Assembly (NCBI RefSeq): GCF_014172405.1
Contig: NZ_WNXC01000011.1
Location: 62,001 to 126,000 of the forward strand
Direction of reading: 5' to 3'
Source: Pedobacter gandavensis
GTDB taxonomy: Bacteria; Bacteroidota; Bacteroidia; Sphingobacteriales; Sphingobacteriaceae
Length of the DNA stretch: 64,000 nt
A model generated the notes under the pieces. The model did no database searches. It was not told the origin of the DNA and saw only the letters and a program-made list of their open reading frames with translations. This document shows positions 52,385 to 60,547 of this stretch, one piece after another. Numbering within the stretch: the first letter of the stretch is position 1; each line of letters opens with the position of its first letter. The position numbers were made by a program, and so were the translations under genes.

Positions 52385-52783
52385 CTATGGGGTGGTTTTA
52401 GGACTCATTTTTTTTCCTCCTTTTTTCATGTGTTCCTTTTTTTCCATTTTCCAAGCTTCATACTTTTGCTTTTGAGGCTCAGTTAATTCGGCACTAATCT
52501 TAGCATCAGCTTCACTATGAATTTTCATCATTTCAGCTTTTTTCGCTTCTTTATCGCCCATTCCTTCTTTGTGTTCCTGAGCCATTGCCATCGACTCCTC
52601 TAAATAAATATCCTCTATCCTTTTTGCCTGATCTTTGTTCAGACTTAGTTTTTTGGATAACCGCTCCGCACTCATTTTTGCCCTTGCTTCAGGACTTTCC
52701 ATTTTCTTATGTCCAGCATTCTGTGCCTGTGCAAACGTTATTATACTAAATAACAATCCGCAAACAATTAATAACTTTTTCAT
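52385..52783 (-). CDS. Spy/LTxxQ-like periplasmic protein
   Basis: 132 residues. Signal peptide 1-20 (LLFSIITFAQAQ). The mature part is helical, charged and Met-rich: AERLSKKLSLNKDQAKRIEDIYLEES (parts), a Lys/Met stretch, then AELTEPQKQKYEAWK, which is the second LTxxQ-type motif of Spy/CpxP-like chaperones. The C-terminus is very basic (EKKEHMKKGGKKMSP). Proteins of this kind bind unfolded envelope proteins or metals. The gene stands alone. Confidence 0.78.
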   Translation of the reverse strand: MKKLLIVCGLLFSIITFAQAQNAGHKKMESPEARAKMSAERLSKKLSLNKDQAKRIEDIYLEESMAMAQEHKEGMGDKEAKKAEMMKIHSEADAKISAELTEPQKQKYEAWKMEKKEHMKKGGKKMSPKTTP

Positions 52784-52862
52784 GTGATTTTAATTAGTTT
52801 TTGAAATCCATAGCATGTTATTTAACTACTTGCCAACCATAACATTCCGGCGGATGTTTTGT

Positions 52863-53222
52863 TTACTCCGCTCTTTTTTCCATAATATGCTGATGCCAGG
52901 CCTTCATGACTTCACGGCCAGCTATTTCTGCCTTTGCAGCATATTGGTGGCCAGCTTCCAGGTGGTTGAAGACCACTTCTGCCATTTGATTCATAAAGGG
53001 CTCGTGTTGCGGCATCTCTATTTCGATTTCCTTCCCTTGCAGGCCAATGTAATAGAGAAAGAATAACGTGGCCCAGCGTTCATCGCCGTCTGGCTGACTG
53101 TAATAAAAAGGGAAAGAAACCTGGTCAACGAATTTTTGAATCAGGGCTTGTGGCTCTACTTTAAAGAGGTCGCACAGTACAATAAAGTCTTCCGTAGCGT
53201 TAATGGTTACATTCATTTTCAT
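52863..53222 (-). CDS. unknown protein with one copy of a repeated domain
   Basis: 119 residues. FIVLCDLFKVEPQALIQKFVDQVSF (residues 13-37, read in parts) aligns with two regions of the 256-residue protein ahead of it (FKIACATYNLSIREVL..; FCLLCEIHHCSPEEYL..). Shared pattern: F-x3-C, about ten residues, then F-[IMV]-x2-V-S-[FL]. The C-terminal EIAGREVMKAWHQHIMEKR is helical. There is no signal peptide. Its ATG overlaps the stop of the 256-residue gene by 4 bases (ATGA). I do not recognise the domain. Function unknown; the tight coupling suggests the two act together. Confidence 0.7.
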   Translation of the reverse strand: MKMNVTINATEDFIVLCDLFKVEPQALIQKFVDQVSFPFYYSQPDGDERWATLFFLYYIGLQGKEIEIEMPQHEPFMNQMAEVVFNHLEAGHQYAAKAEIAGREVMKAWHQHIMEKRAE

Positions 53223-53989
53223 AAAGCTTTAGTGGTTATTTGATTTTCTTGGGCACTGAGCAGCAACTGATAGTAATTGAAATAGAGCTCCTGATATTTT
53301 TGTACTCGTTTTTCATAACCTCTGATGATAAACACCCAGAGGTGCAACTCCTGGATCTGATCTATAAATTGCACCTGTAAATTTCTATGCGCATGAATAG
53401 CAGGTATTCCTTTACCTATATTTAAGGACTTGTAAAAAAAGCCCATCGCCTGGTTTTCGACGACCCTATTAAGTCCCAGATTAGCATGTGTGCTGGGTAA
53501 TGATACTTGTGACATAAAGTGCTCCAGGTATTCTTCCGGACTACAGTGGTGGATTTCACAAAGTAGACAAAAGTCCATGCTGAGCTGTAATGTGATCTCC
53601 TCTTCCAGAAGTAAGCTGGTGTTTTGTGTTTTCGACCGCTCCATACTCCTGTAGATTTTTCTCACAATAGGCACACACATTTTTCTTTTCTTAGCTTGAG
53701 ATTCTGGCGATTTAGAGGCAATCTTAATCACCTCCTGGATGTACTTTAAAATCGGTTCCCGATGTTTTAAAAGCGCAGGACTGTGCGCTCTGCGTATAGA
53801 AATGGAATAATTTAAGAGGGTATTTGTTGCAGATCGGTAGAGGTCATCAGATTTCTGGCTCATCGAATCATAAAATGAAACATGGTCTATGAAAAGCTGT
53901 AAGACTTCTCGAATAGACAAATTATAAGTTGCACAGGCAATTTTAAACTCCAATGGAATAGGAAGTAAGGAGGGGAGATTCGTCTTCAT
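53219..53989 (-). CDS. unknown protein with two copies of the repeated domain
   Basis: 256 residues. Copy 1 is at about 15-65 (FKIACATYNLSIREVLQLF, IDHVSFYDSMSQ), copy 2 at about 138-190 (FCLLCEIHHCSPEEYLEHF, MSQVSLPSTHANLG). A basic linker lies between (SQAKKRKMCVPIVRKIYRSMERS, parts). Both copies match the 119-residue protein that overlaps the 3' end. The all-helical look and conserved Cys point to a small binding domain, perhaps protein-protein. No family known to me. The next upstream gene, with an HTH-like part, is 42 bases away on the same strand. Confidence 0.7.
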   Translation of the reverse strand: MKTNLPSLLPIPLEFKIACATYNLSIREVLQLFIDHVSFYDSMSQKSDDLYRSATNTLLNYSISIRRAHSPALLKHREPILKYIQEVIKIASKSPESQAKKRKMCVPIVRKIYRSMERSKTQNTSLLLEEEITLQLSMDFCLLCEIHHCSPEEYLEHFMSQVSLPSTHANLGLNRVVENQAMGFFYKSLNIGKGIPAIHAHRNLQVQFIDQIQELHLWVFIIRGYEKRVQKYQELYFNYYQLLLSAQENQITTKAL

Positions 53990-54031
53990 GGCTTGAGTTG
54001 TTTTAGGTCATCTTTATTTTAATCCCGTATT

Positions 54032-54694
54032 TCAGTCAAATACTTTTTCATACATGGAACCATGATCTTTAGACTTGATCCTTTTTAGCTTTGGAAAATC
54101 TTTCTTCTTTGTTAAGGTTAGTAAGGCTGCTTGAAGGTGCCTTGGTGCCAGGGTTTCTGATAAGGTATTGCGACATTCCTGATAGATTTGAAGGGGAGAT
54201 TGGGGCTTGTAAAACATTTGACCCTCAAAAAGTACATTGAGTTTGGCAGTAACTTCTGCCGCGATTTGCTGCTCTGAAATTTTTGAATGGTTCTCCATCT
54301 TATTGTTTTCTACCAGGTGGAAAATGGGTATCTCCCTGCCATCTTTTTCAAACCGAATCATTTTAATTTCTGTTTTTATGGGATCGCTGGTTTTTAAAAG
54401 CTGATAGCTGCCCATGGTTTTTAGGTCCTCGAAATTTGAAATTAAACCAGTCAAGGATTTTTCCTCTACTGCCTGGCGAAAACAATGCATGTCTTCAAAC
54501 GTAAAACCAATGCTGATTAATTCTTCCTTTTGTTTGATGTAATCAGTATGGTGTCCCATCAGAAAGGATACTTCTGAAGTACTATAGCCCTTAGCAATCC
54601 TTTTGATCATAAAGCTGTATAATAAGCCCACATTTACGGAGGAAAGTGTGGCTTTTGCGCTGATTACTGCCTGGTAGTTGTGCTTATTTTTCAT
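54032..54694 (-). CDS. possible HTH protein, first gene of the 53-54.7 kb cluster
   Basis: 220 residues. At about 27-60, FMIKRIAKGYSTSEVSFLMGHH then YIKQKEELISIGF reads like the N-terminal XRE-type helix-turn-helix of Bacteroidota regulators (G-Y-S-x2-E-V-S-F-L-M-G). The rest (KTEIKMIRFEKDGREIPIFHLVE and a basic C-terminus KKKDFPKLKRIKSKDH) is not recognised. It heads the operon with the two repeated-domain genes. A dyad ATACATAA...TTATGTAT overlaps its start codon region, so it may regulate itself, or be regulated by the divergent small XRE gene at 54839. Confidence 0.55.
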   Translation of the reverse strand: MKNKHNYQAVISAKATLSSVNVGLLYSFMIKRIAKGYSTSEVSFLMGHHTDYIKQKEELISIGFTFEDMHCFRQAVEEKSLTGLISNFEDLKTMGSYQLLKTSDPIKTEIKMIRFEKDGREIPIFHLVENNKMENHSKISEQQIAAEVTAKLNVLFEGQMFYKPQSPLQIYQECRNTLSETLAPRHLQAALLTLTKKKDFPKLKRIKSKDHGSMYEKVFD

Positions 54695-54725
54695 ACATAA
54701 GATTTATAAATCATACTTTATGTAT
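54693..54725. promoter_or_regulatory. dyad at the start of the 54694 gene
   Basis: ATACATAA (54693-54700) and TTATGTAT (54718-54725) form an 8-bp inverted repeat, two helical turns apart, in the AT-rich divergent region between two HTH-type genes. It is a plausible operator. Confidence 0.4.
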
Positions 54726-54838
54726 TGATTATCTATACAAACTTATATATAATATGACTAATTAACTAATTCGTGTATGGATTATCTTTCTCATTTATAT
54801 ATTTATCTATACTTATTTTAAGAAAAACCATATTTATC

Positions 54839-55060
54839 ATGACGAAATTGGGATATTATTTAGCAAAAAGATCCGTGAATAAATCGCAGATAGCTAAAAG
54901 AACAGGTTTAACAAGAGCAAGGATGAACGAGCTTACTTTAACGGAGACATCAAAACTAAGGGCAGAGGAACTTTACCTGATTGCATTGGCGATTAATGTT
55001 AATCCTTGTGATATGCTGGGTGATATTTGTGAAGGTTTAATGTTGGTCTCGGAAGGTTAA
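54839..55060 (+). CDS. small XRE-family regulator
   Basis: 73 residues from ATG 54839; the frame upstream is a hydrophobic AT-rich leader and not likely coding. The whole protein is one helix-turn-helix: YLAKRSVNKSQIAKRTGLTRARMNEL then LRAEELYLIALAINVNPCDML. That last part is the usual end of Cro/CI-type domains (Y-x-I-A-x-A-x-x-V-x-P). It is divergent from the 54694 gene and probably controls that cluster. A single-domain response regulator follows after about 110 bases. Confidence 0.85.
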   Translation: MTKLGYYLAKRSVNKSQIAKRTGLTRARMNELTLTETSKLRAEELYLIALAINVNPCDMLGDICEGLMLVSEG

Positions 55061-55171
55061 TGGAATCTTTAATCAGTTTTTTGGATTTATGCTATGAATA
55101 TAGCGTGTTTATAATATGTGGCAAAATTGTTGCTAGTAATTAGTCGAAGTTCAATTTAAAAATAATTTAAT

Positions 55172-55534
55172 ATGATCAAAAGAATACATGTGCTTGAAGA
55201 TGATGAAGATATCAGGTATATCATTGGCGTTTTACTTAAAGATGAAGGATATGAATTGCAATTATCGTCTACTTTTTCAGAGCTAAAGGGAAAACTGAAA
55301 GATTCAGTACCTGATTTATTCATTTTGGATGTCATGTTGCCTGATGGAGATGGAGCAGAAATTTGTAAAGATTTGAAAACGGATATGTTTACCAAGCATA
55401 TTCCGATTATTGTCATGTCAGCAAATGATAAAAATAAAGATTTAAGTATCGCTGCGGGAGCTGATGATTATGTGAGCAAACCTTTTGATATTGACTATAT
55501 CGTGAAAAGAATTAAAAAGCTTTTGGTAAATTAA
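55172..55534 (+). CDS. single-domain response regulator
   Basis: 120 residues, one CheY-like receiver domain and nothing else. The acidic pocket is at Glu9-Asp10 and Asp11, the phosphoacceptor is Asp53 in LFILDVMLPDGDG, the switch Ser83 in VMSAND, and Lys103 in YVSKPFD. It has no output domain, so it must act by binding a partner or by passing phosphate. No histidine kinase is near. A strong terminator follows directly. Confidence 0.92.
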   Translation: MIKRIHVLEDDEDIRYIIGVLLKDEGYELQLSSTFSELKGKLKDSVPDLFILDVMLPDGDGAEICKDLKTDMFTKHIPIIVMSANDKNKDLSIAAGADDYVSKPFDIDYIVKRIKKLLVN

Positions 55535-55556
55535 ACTGCCTTAAGCATAAAAAAAA

Positions 55557-55589
55557 ACGGCCTTCAATAGTTTAACTATTGGAGGCCGT
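55557..55589 (+). terminator. strong intrinsic terminator
   Basis: 14-bp stem ACGGCCTTCAATAG / CTATTGGAGGCCGT with one wobble, 5-base loop, preceded by A9 and followed by T7. Confidence 0.92.
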
Positions 55590-55955
55590 TTTTTTATATA
55601 GCCAAGCTATAAAATAGAAACAGGGATAAACCTTGGAGAGGTATCCCTGTTAATTGATGGTTGGCCCACCACAGACCAACCTAAACCAAACAAACTACGA
55701 CTATAACGGATTTAATTCTGTGAAAGTTTCAGCTATTTGAAATTAAACATTTCTATGACAAACTCTTTTCGTTATCCTATTAAGCGCGGTCATGTAACAC
55801 CCTGAAGCTTTGTGAAAAATAAGCGGCCGATATTCTTTTTTTTTATTCGACTTTAATTCCTTGTCTATTGAAATACAGTAGGTTGTGTTAATCCTATGCG
55901 CTGGCACTTATTTTACCTTGATATATATTATATTTGGCGTAAATACGAGAATAAA
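55590..55955 (+). other. gap with two adjacent hairpins
   Basis: No gene. AACAGGGATA pairs with TATCCCTGTT (55619-55651, perfect 10 bp, 13-base loop), and GGTTGG with CCAACC (55659-55681). They could be part of a small RNA or a leader. A candidate -7 box for the cupin gene is at 55929. Confidence 0.45.
55929..55936 (+). promoter_or_regulatory. candidate -7 box of the cupin gene
   Basis: TATATTTG matches TAnnTTTG and lies 19 bases before ATG 55956, giving a short leader. It also supports 55956 over the upstream ATG 55896 as the start. Confidence 0.4.
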
Positions 55956-56453
55956 ATGTCAGATCAGAAAAAAGAAATATTTGATGGCGTAGCGCAACGC
56001 TTAAAAATTGAAGGATTTAATGTGGTTAATCGTGATGAAAGCCGTCCTTGGGGAGGTTTTTTCGTAATTGATGAAGACCAGGCACAACAATTTGCCAATG
56101 TTTATTTCGATGGATTAAATGTTGATGAACTGAAGATCTCAGGTAAACTGAGCCCTAAAATATTAATCGTTGCTCCTAACACACGTTTGTCGTGGCAGTA
56201 TCACCACCGTCGTGCAGAAATCTGGAGAGTAGTGAATGGAACTGTTGGTGTGTGTACCAGCGATACCGATGAACAAGGTCCGGTGCAACAATTGACACCT
56301 GGTCAAACGATCAAGTTAAAACAAGGTGAAAGACACCGTTTAATTGGCTTGGACGATTGGGGTATTGTTTCTGAAATCTGGCAACATACGGATCCAACAA
56401 ACCCATCTGACGAAAGCGATATTGTAAGAGTACAAGACGATTTTGGTAGATAA
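55956..56453 (+). CDS. cupin protein related to phosphomannose isomerase C-terminal domain
   Basis: 165 residues from ATG 55956. RPWGGFFVIDEDQAQQF (about 30-46) and KISGKLSPKILIVAPNTRLSWQYHHRRAEIWRVVNGTVGV (read in parts) match the type II mannose-6-phosphate isomerase cupin. The metal-binding His-His and Glu sit in QYHHRRAEIW and the third His in QGERHRLIGL. The usual phosphomannose isomerases of this type are longer or fused to a guanylyltransferase; this is the cupin alone. It may isomerise a sugar phosphate or only bind one. It has its own promoter and terminator. Confidence 0.78.
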   Translation: MSDQKKEIFDGVAQRLKIEGFNVVNRDESRPWGGFFVIDEDQAQQFANVYFDGLNVDELKISGKLSPKILIVAPNTRLSWQYHHRRAEIWRVVNGTVGVCTSDTDEQGPVQQLTPGQTIKLKQGERHRLIGLDDWGIVSEIWQHTDPTNPSDESDIVRVQDDFGR

Positions 56454-56472
56454 AACCGAATAGACACGATTT

Positions 56473-56503
56473 AATCCCGTATTGGTAAAACTTATACGGG
56501 ATT
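56473..56503 (+). terminator. intrinsic terminator after the cupin gene
   Basis: Perfect 10-bp stem AATCCCGTAT / ATACGGGATT with an 11-base loop, followed by T6. Confidence 0.88.
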
Positions 56504-56571
56504 TTTTTTGCTATTTTGCAGCCCAAACATCCGGACCTACCATAGGCCCGTAAGTACGTACACATACAAAT

Positions 56572-57300
56572 ATGATTATTTTAGTTTTTTTTCTTTTACA
56601 TTGGTTCCTCTCCCTATTTTCGCAAACTTTCTTTTTACATCGTTATGCCTCGCATAAAATGTTTAAAATGAATGCCTTTTGGGAGAAGTTTTTTTATGCC
56701 ATTACTTTCCTGTCGCAAGGCTCATCTTTCTTAAATCCCAGAGCATATGCAATCCTACATAGGATGCACCACGCTTTTAGTGATACAGAGAAGGATCCGC
56801 ACTCTCCACATTTTGTTAAAGATGTATGGGGAATGATGATCAAAACCAAAAACATCTACCTGAATTACTCGAAGTATAATATTGAACCCGAAGAACAGTT
56901 TAGAGATAAGTATCCTTCCTGGCCTGTTATTGATAAAATTGGGGATTCCTGGATCACCAGGCTCGTGTTTATCAGTTTCTATATTTGGTTCTATGTTACA
57001 TTTGCAACCGCTTGGTGGATGTTCCTGTTATTGCCAATCCATTTCTTAATGGGGCCAATTCATGGGGCTATTGTGAACTGGTGTGGACATAAGTATGGTT
57101 ATTCCAACCATGATAATGACGATCACAGCAAGAACTCTTTGCCTTTAGATTTTCTAATGTTGGGAGAGTTGTTTCAAAATAATCACCACAAAAAACCGAA
57201 TAACCCAAACTTCGCTTCGCGCTGGTTTGAATTTGATCCCACTTATCCACTCATGAAGGTGATGCACTGGCTGCACATCATTCGAATTAGAAAGGTCTAA
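56572..57300 (+). CDS. membrane fatty-acid (acyl-CoA) desaturase
   Basis: 242 residues. It has the three His boxes of delta-9 type desaturases: HRYASH (His23, His28), HRMHH (His63, His66, His67) and the last box QNNHHKKP (His205, His206), plus an extra GHKYGYSNHDNDDH region. Hydrophobic helices at about 1-20, 38-55, 130-165. It introduces a double bond into acyl chains using oxygen and an electron donor. It heads six same-direction genes for membrane-lipid modification, 11 bases before the DUF1295 gene, and could provide the unsaturated chains that the two CFA-like enzymes use. Confidence 0.88.
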   Translation: MIILVFFLLHWFLSLFSQTFFLHRYASHKMFKMNAFWEKFFYAITFLSQGSSFLNPRAYAILHRMHHAFSDTEKDPHSPHFVKDVWGMMIKTKNIYLNYSKYNIEPEEQFRDKYPSWPVIDKIGDSWITRLVFISFYIWFYVTFATAWWMFLLLPIHFLMGPIHGAIVNWCGHKYGYSNHDNDDHSKNSLPLDFLMLGELFQNNHHKKPNNPNFASRWFEFDPTYPLMKVMHWLHIIRIRKV

Positions 57301-57311
57301 AACACCATATT

Positions 57312-58112
57312 ATGGCAACACCCTATCTCATCTTAATTTGTTTAGTAGCGTGTTGCCTGGTCATGGCACTGGTTTGGTACTGGGCCATTAAAATTAACAA
57401 TGCCGGGGTAGTTGATGTCTTCTGGGCACTCAACTTTCCCCTAATTGCCATCCTCTTGTTTTTTCTCGCCGATGGATTTGAAGGTAGAAAACAGCTGATC
57501 TGCAGCATGGTTTTGATTGCCGGACTTCGCCTGGGGGCTCACCTATGGCAAAGGGTGATCGGCCACCTGGATGTAGAAGAAGGCCGTTATCAACAGCTTC
57601 GTAAAGAATGGGCGCCCCATGAAAATAGAAAGTTCTTCTGGTTTTTCCAGTTTCAAGCTTTCTCCAATGTCCTCCTTGCCATTCCTTTTTTTCTGATTGC
57701 CAGTAATCAGGATCCCAAAATACATGCTTTTGAATATCTCGGTATTGTCCTTTGGGGAATTGCCGTACTCGGTGAAGCCGCTGCTGACTGGCAACTGAGT
57801 CAGTTTAAAAATGAGCTATGTAATAAAGGAAAGGTTTGTCAGGTCGGACTGTGGAACTATTCCCGTCATCCCAATTACTTTTTCCAATTGCTCCTTTGGA
57901 TAGCCTATTTTCTTTTTGCCATATCGGCCCCATGGGGATGGATCGCGATCAGTAGTCCGCTCATCATCGCTTACCTGCTCTTTAAGGTGACTGGCATTCC
58001 TGCTACAGAAGAACAGGCACTCCGCTCTAAAGGAGCCTTGTATCGCGAGTATCAGCAAAGTACGAGTGCATTCATTCCATGGTTTAAAAAGCAGGTTTCT
58101 GCTGAAAAATAA
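57312..58112 (+). CDS. DUF1295 membrane protein (steroid 5-alpha-reductase-like)
   Basis: 266 residues with six or seven membrane helices. The C-terminal signature GLWNYSRHPNYFFQLLLW (about 179-196) is typical of DUF1295 and of the isoprenylcysteine methyltransferase/steroid reductase fold, followed by KVTGIPATEEQALRSKG. Related proteins are encoded in CFA-type lipid clusters of Proteobacteria. The reaction is not known; an enoyl or lipid reductase step is likely. It starts 11 bases after the desaturase, and the CFA-like gene starts about 100 bases later. Confidence 0.85.
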   Translation: MATPYLILICLVACCLVMALVWYWAIKINNAGVVDVFWALNFPLIAILLFFLADGFEGRKQLICSMVLIAGLRLGAHLWQRVIGHLDVEEGRYQQLRKEWAPHENRKFFWFFQFQAFSNVLLAIPFFLIASNQDPKIHAFEYLGIVLWGIAVLGEAAADWQLSQFKNELCNKGKVCQVGLWNYSRHPNYFFQLLLWIAYFLFAISAPWGWIAISSPLIIAYLLFKVTGIPATEEQALRSKGALYREYQQSTSAFIPWFKKQVSAEK

Positions 58113-58213
58113 AAACCAATATCTCTTAAATAACGTATAGTAAAACTAGTAAGCGATGGGAATTGTTATTCAATTGTCGCGCGGTTTTTCCAATATTTAT
58201 AATTAGAAGATAC

Positions 58214-59245
58214 ATGTGGTACGATAGCTTAATTGCGCAAAATAGATTACCAGATTTTATATTACGCATAGGAATTCGCAAACTGATCAAACAACGGCTG
58301 GAGGACGAAACGGTAGTAGATGTAGAGGCCCGTCAACATCGGCTAAACAAGCTGATTGCAAAACTGAAAACTGAGCCTATTGCCATCCATACCGAGGATG
58401 CAAACCACCAACATTATGAAGTGCCCACGGCTTTCTATCAATACTGTTTAGGTAAACATTTAAAATATTCCAGTGGATATTGGAGCCCAGGTGTAAGCTC
58501 AATTGATACTGCGGAACAGGATATGTTGGAACTAACCTGTAAGCGTGCAGAATTGAAAGATCGGCAGTATATTTTAGAGTTGGGCTGTGGATGGGGTTCT
58601 CTGACCTTGTTTATGGCAAAAAAATATCCGGAAAGTCACATTACGGCGCTCTCCAATTCTGCAACTCAAAAGGCTTTCATCGACCAGGCTGCAAAAGAAA
58701 GAAACCTAAATAACATCACGGTCATTACAGAAGACATCAATGTTTTTAATACGGAAACCCAGTTTGATCGGGTAGTGTCTGTAGAGATGTTTGAACACAT
58801 GCGCAACTATCAACTGCTCATGAGCAAAATTTCCTCCTTTCTGAAAGCTGATGGCCGCCTGTTTGTCCACATCTTTAGCCATGAAAGGCTGGCCTATAAA
58901 TTTGAGGTGAAAGATGAGACAGACTGGATGAGTAAGTACTTTTTTACCGGTGGAATTATGCCTTCCAATCATTTACTGCTTTACTTTAATGAACTGTTGG
59001 TGGTGGAAAAACAGTGGTTGGTTAACGGTACAAACTATGCTAAAACTGCGGAAGCATGGCTTAAAAATATGGACGCGCACAAAAGGGAAATTATGCCCAT
59101 TTTCGAAGAAACCTACGGGGTTGATCAGGCACTGAAGTGGTGGGTATATTGGCGTTTATTTTACCTGTCATGCGCGGAGTTATTCGGTTATAAAGCCGGC
59201 AATGAATGGATGGTCAGTCATTACTTGTTTAAGAAAAAAAGCTGA
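58214..59245 (+). CDS. CFA-synthase-like SAM methyltransferase
   Basis: 343 residues from ATG 58214 (a longer frame begins at 58163). No lipid-binding N-terminal domain as in full Cfa; the protein begins with a short helical region and goes to the methyltransferase: YEVPTAFYQYCLG, LKYSSGYW, motif I ILELGCGWGSLTLFMAKK (about 132-149), ITALSNSATQKAFI, and the late motif DRVVSVEMFEHMRNY. This is the short CFA-like family (often called class I SAM methyltransferase in these clusters). It probably methylates an unsaturated or modified acyl chain on phospholipid. Its stop overlaps the next start by one base. Confidence 0.85.
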   Translation: MWYDSLIAQNRLPDFILRIGIRKLIKQRLEDETVVDVEARQHRLNKLIAKLKTEPIAIHTEDANHQHYEVPTAFYQYCLGKHLKYSSGYWSPGVSSIDTAEQDMLELTCKRAELKDRQYILELGCGWGSLTLFMAKKYPESHITALSNSATQKAFIDQAAKERNLNNITVITEDINVFNTETQFDRVVSVEMFEHMRNYQLLMSKISSFLKADGRLFVHIFSHERLAYKFEVKDETDWMSKYFFTGGIMPSNHLLLYFNELLVVEKQWLVNGTNYAKTAEAWLKNMDAHKREIMPIFEETYGVDQALKWWVYWRLFYLSCAELFGYKAGNEWMVSHYLFKKKS

Positions 59246-60489
59246 TGGAGAAAGTGGCTATTGTAGGAACCGGGATTGCTGGAATGGGCTGCGGTCATCT
59301 TCTTCAAGGTAAATACGACCTCAGTTTTTATGAAGAACAGGATTATATCGGTGGACATACCAATACTGTTACACTGGAAGAACCGGAGGGCCCAATATAT
59401 ATAGATACAGGGTTTATGGTGTTCAACCGGCAGACTTATCCCCAGCTTTGTAAATTATTTGATGAGATTAAAGCTCCGGTAAAAAAGACTGATATGTCTT
59501 TTAGCGTGCAATATCTGCCCGATAATTTAGAGTATAGTGGTTCCAGTATGAACCATATTTTTGCACAACGGAGGAATTTATTTAATCCTGCTTTTCTAAA
59601 AATGCTGATGCAAATCAACCGATTTAATAAAGAAAGTGTCAAGATTCTGGATCAACCGAAATATGAAAATTATTCCATTGGCAGGTATGTCAAAGATTTC
59701 GGTTATGGTCAGGATATGCTCTGGAAATACCTGATTCCCATGAGCTCCGCCGTCTGGTCTACACCCATGACACAAATTCTGGATTTTCCAGCAGTATCCT
59801 TGATCAGGTTTTTTAAAAACCATGGTTTTCTGGGACTGGATACGCAACATCAGTGGTATACGCTTCACAATGGAAGTCAGTCTTACCGGGAATTGTTGAT
59901 CAAGCCGTTTAAAGATAAGATCCAGCTGCGTAAAAAAGTATTGGAAGTGTCTAGAATGGCGGATGGTAAAGTTAGTGTGTCAACTGCTGATGGGGGCCTG
60001 GAGATATTTGATCGGGTCATTCTGGCTTGCCATGCCGATCAGGCCTATCGTATGGTCAAGGATAAGTTTCCGGATGAAGTGCGTTTGCTTTCAAAGTTTA
60101 AATATCAACCTAATAAAGCAGTACTGCATACCGATTGTAATTTAATGCCTAAAAAGAAGCTGGCATGGAGCAGTTGGAATTATCGGGTGGAAAAGCAAGG
60201 AGAAATTTTGATGCCCAGCACAATCTATTGGATGAACCGCTTGCAAGACGTATCTAAGCGGCAGGATTATTTTGTTTCTATCAATCCTTCGGATTCGATT
60301 GATGAAAAGAAGATCATCAGGGAGATTGATTATGAACACCCCTTATTTGATGTTGCTGCGATGCAAGCGCAAGCTGAATTACCGCTACTGAATCGGAACG
60401 GTCCTATTTATTATTGTGGTAGCTATTTTAAATATGGGTTTCACGAAGATGCTTATGCAAGTGCAGTTGCACTTTGTGAAGGCTGGTGA
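59245..60489 (+). CDS. FAD-dependent amine-oxidase-type oxidoreductase
   Basis: 414 residues. Rossmann FAD-binding motif VAIVGTGIAGMGCGHLL at 4-20, followed by YEEQDYIGGHTNTVTL, typical of the flavin-containing amine oxidase/phytoene-desaturase-like family. DTGFMVFNRQTYPQL is a conserved block of the NAD/FAD-binding protein in CFA clusters. The C-terminus ends with PIYYCGSYFKYGFHEDAYASA, the flavin-contacting GxxxGxGxHE-type motif. In alpha-proteobacteria related clusters a flavin desaturase (UfaD) acts on methylated acyl chains in furan fatty acid synthesis. A similar role here is possible but not shown. One-base overlap with the gene before. Confidence 0.88.
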   Translation: MEKVAIVGTGIAGMGCGHLLQGKYDLSFYEEQDYIGGHTNTVTLEEPEGPIYIDTGFMVFNRQTYPQLCKLFDEIKAPVKKTDMSFSVQYLPDNLEYSGSSMNHIFAQRRNLFNPAFLKMLMQINRFNKESVKILDQPKYENYSIGRYVKDFGYGQDMLWKYLIPMSSAVWSTPMTQILDFPAVSLIRFFKNHGFLGLDTQHQWYTLHNGSQSYRELLIKPFKDKIQLRKKVLEVSRMADGKVSVSTADGGLEIFDRVILACHADQAYRMVKDKFPDEVRLLSKFKYQPNKAVLHTDCNLMPKKKLAWSSWNYRVEKQGEILMPSTIYWMNRLQDVSKRQDYFVSINPSDSIDEKKIIREIDYEHPLFDVAAMQAQAELPLLNRNGPIYYCGSYFKYGFHEDAYASAVALCEGW

Positions 60490-60547
60490 AACACTTTACC
60501 CAAAATTGAGGTAATACTGTCTAAGAACTGATGAAAAATTGCTGAGC

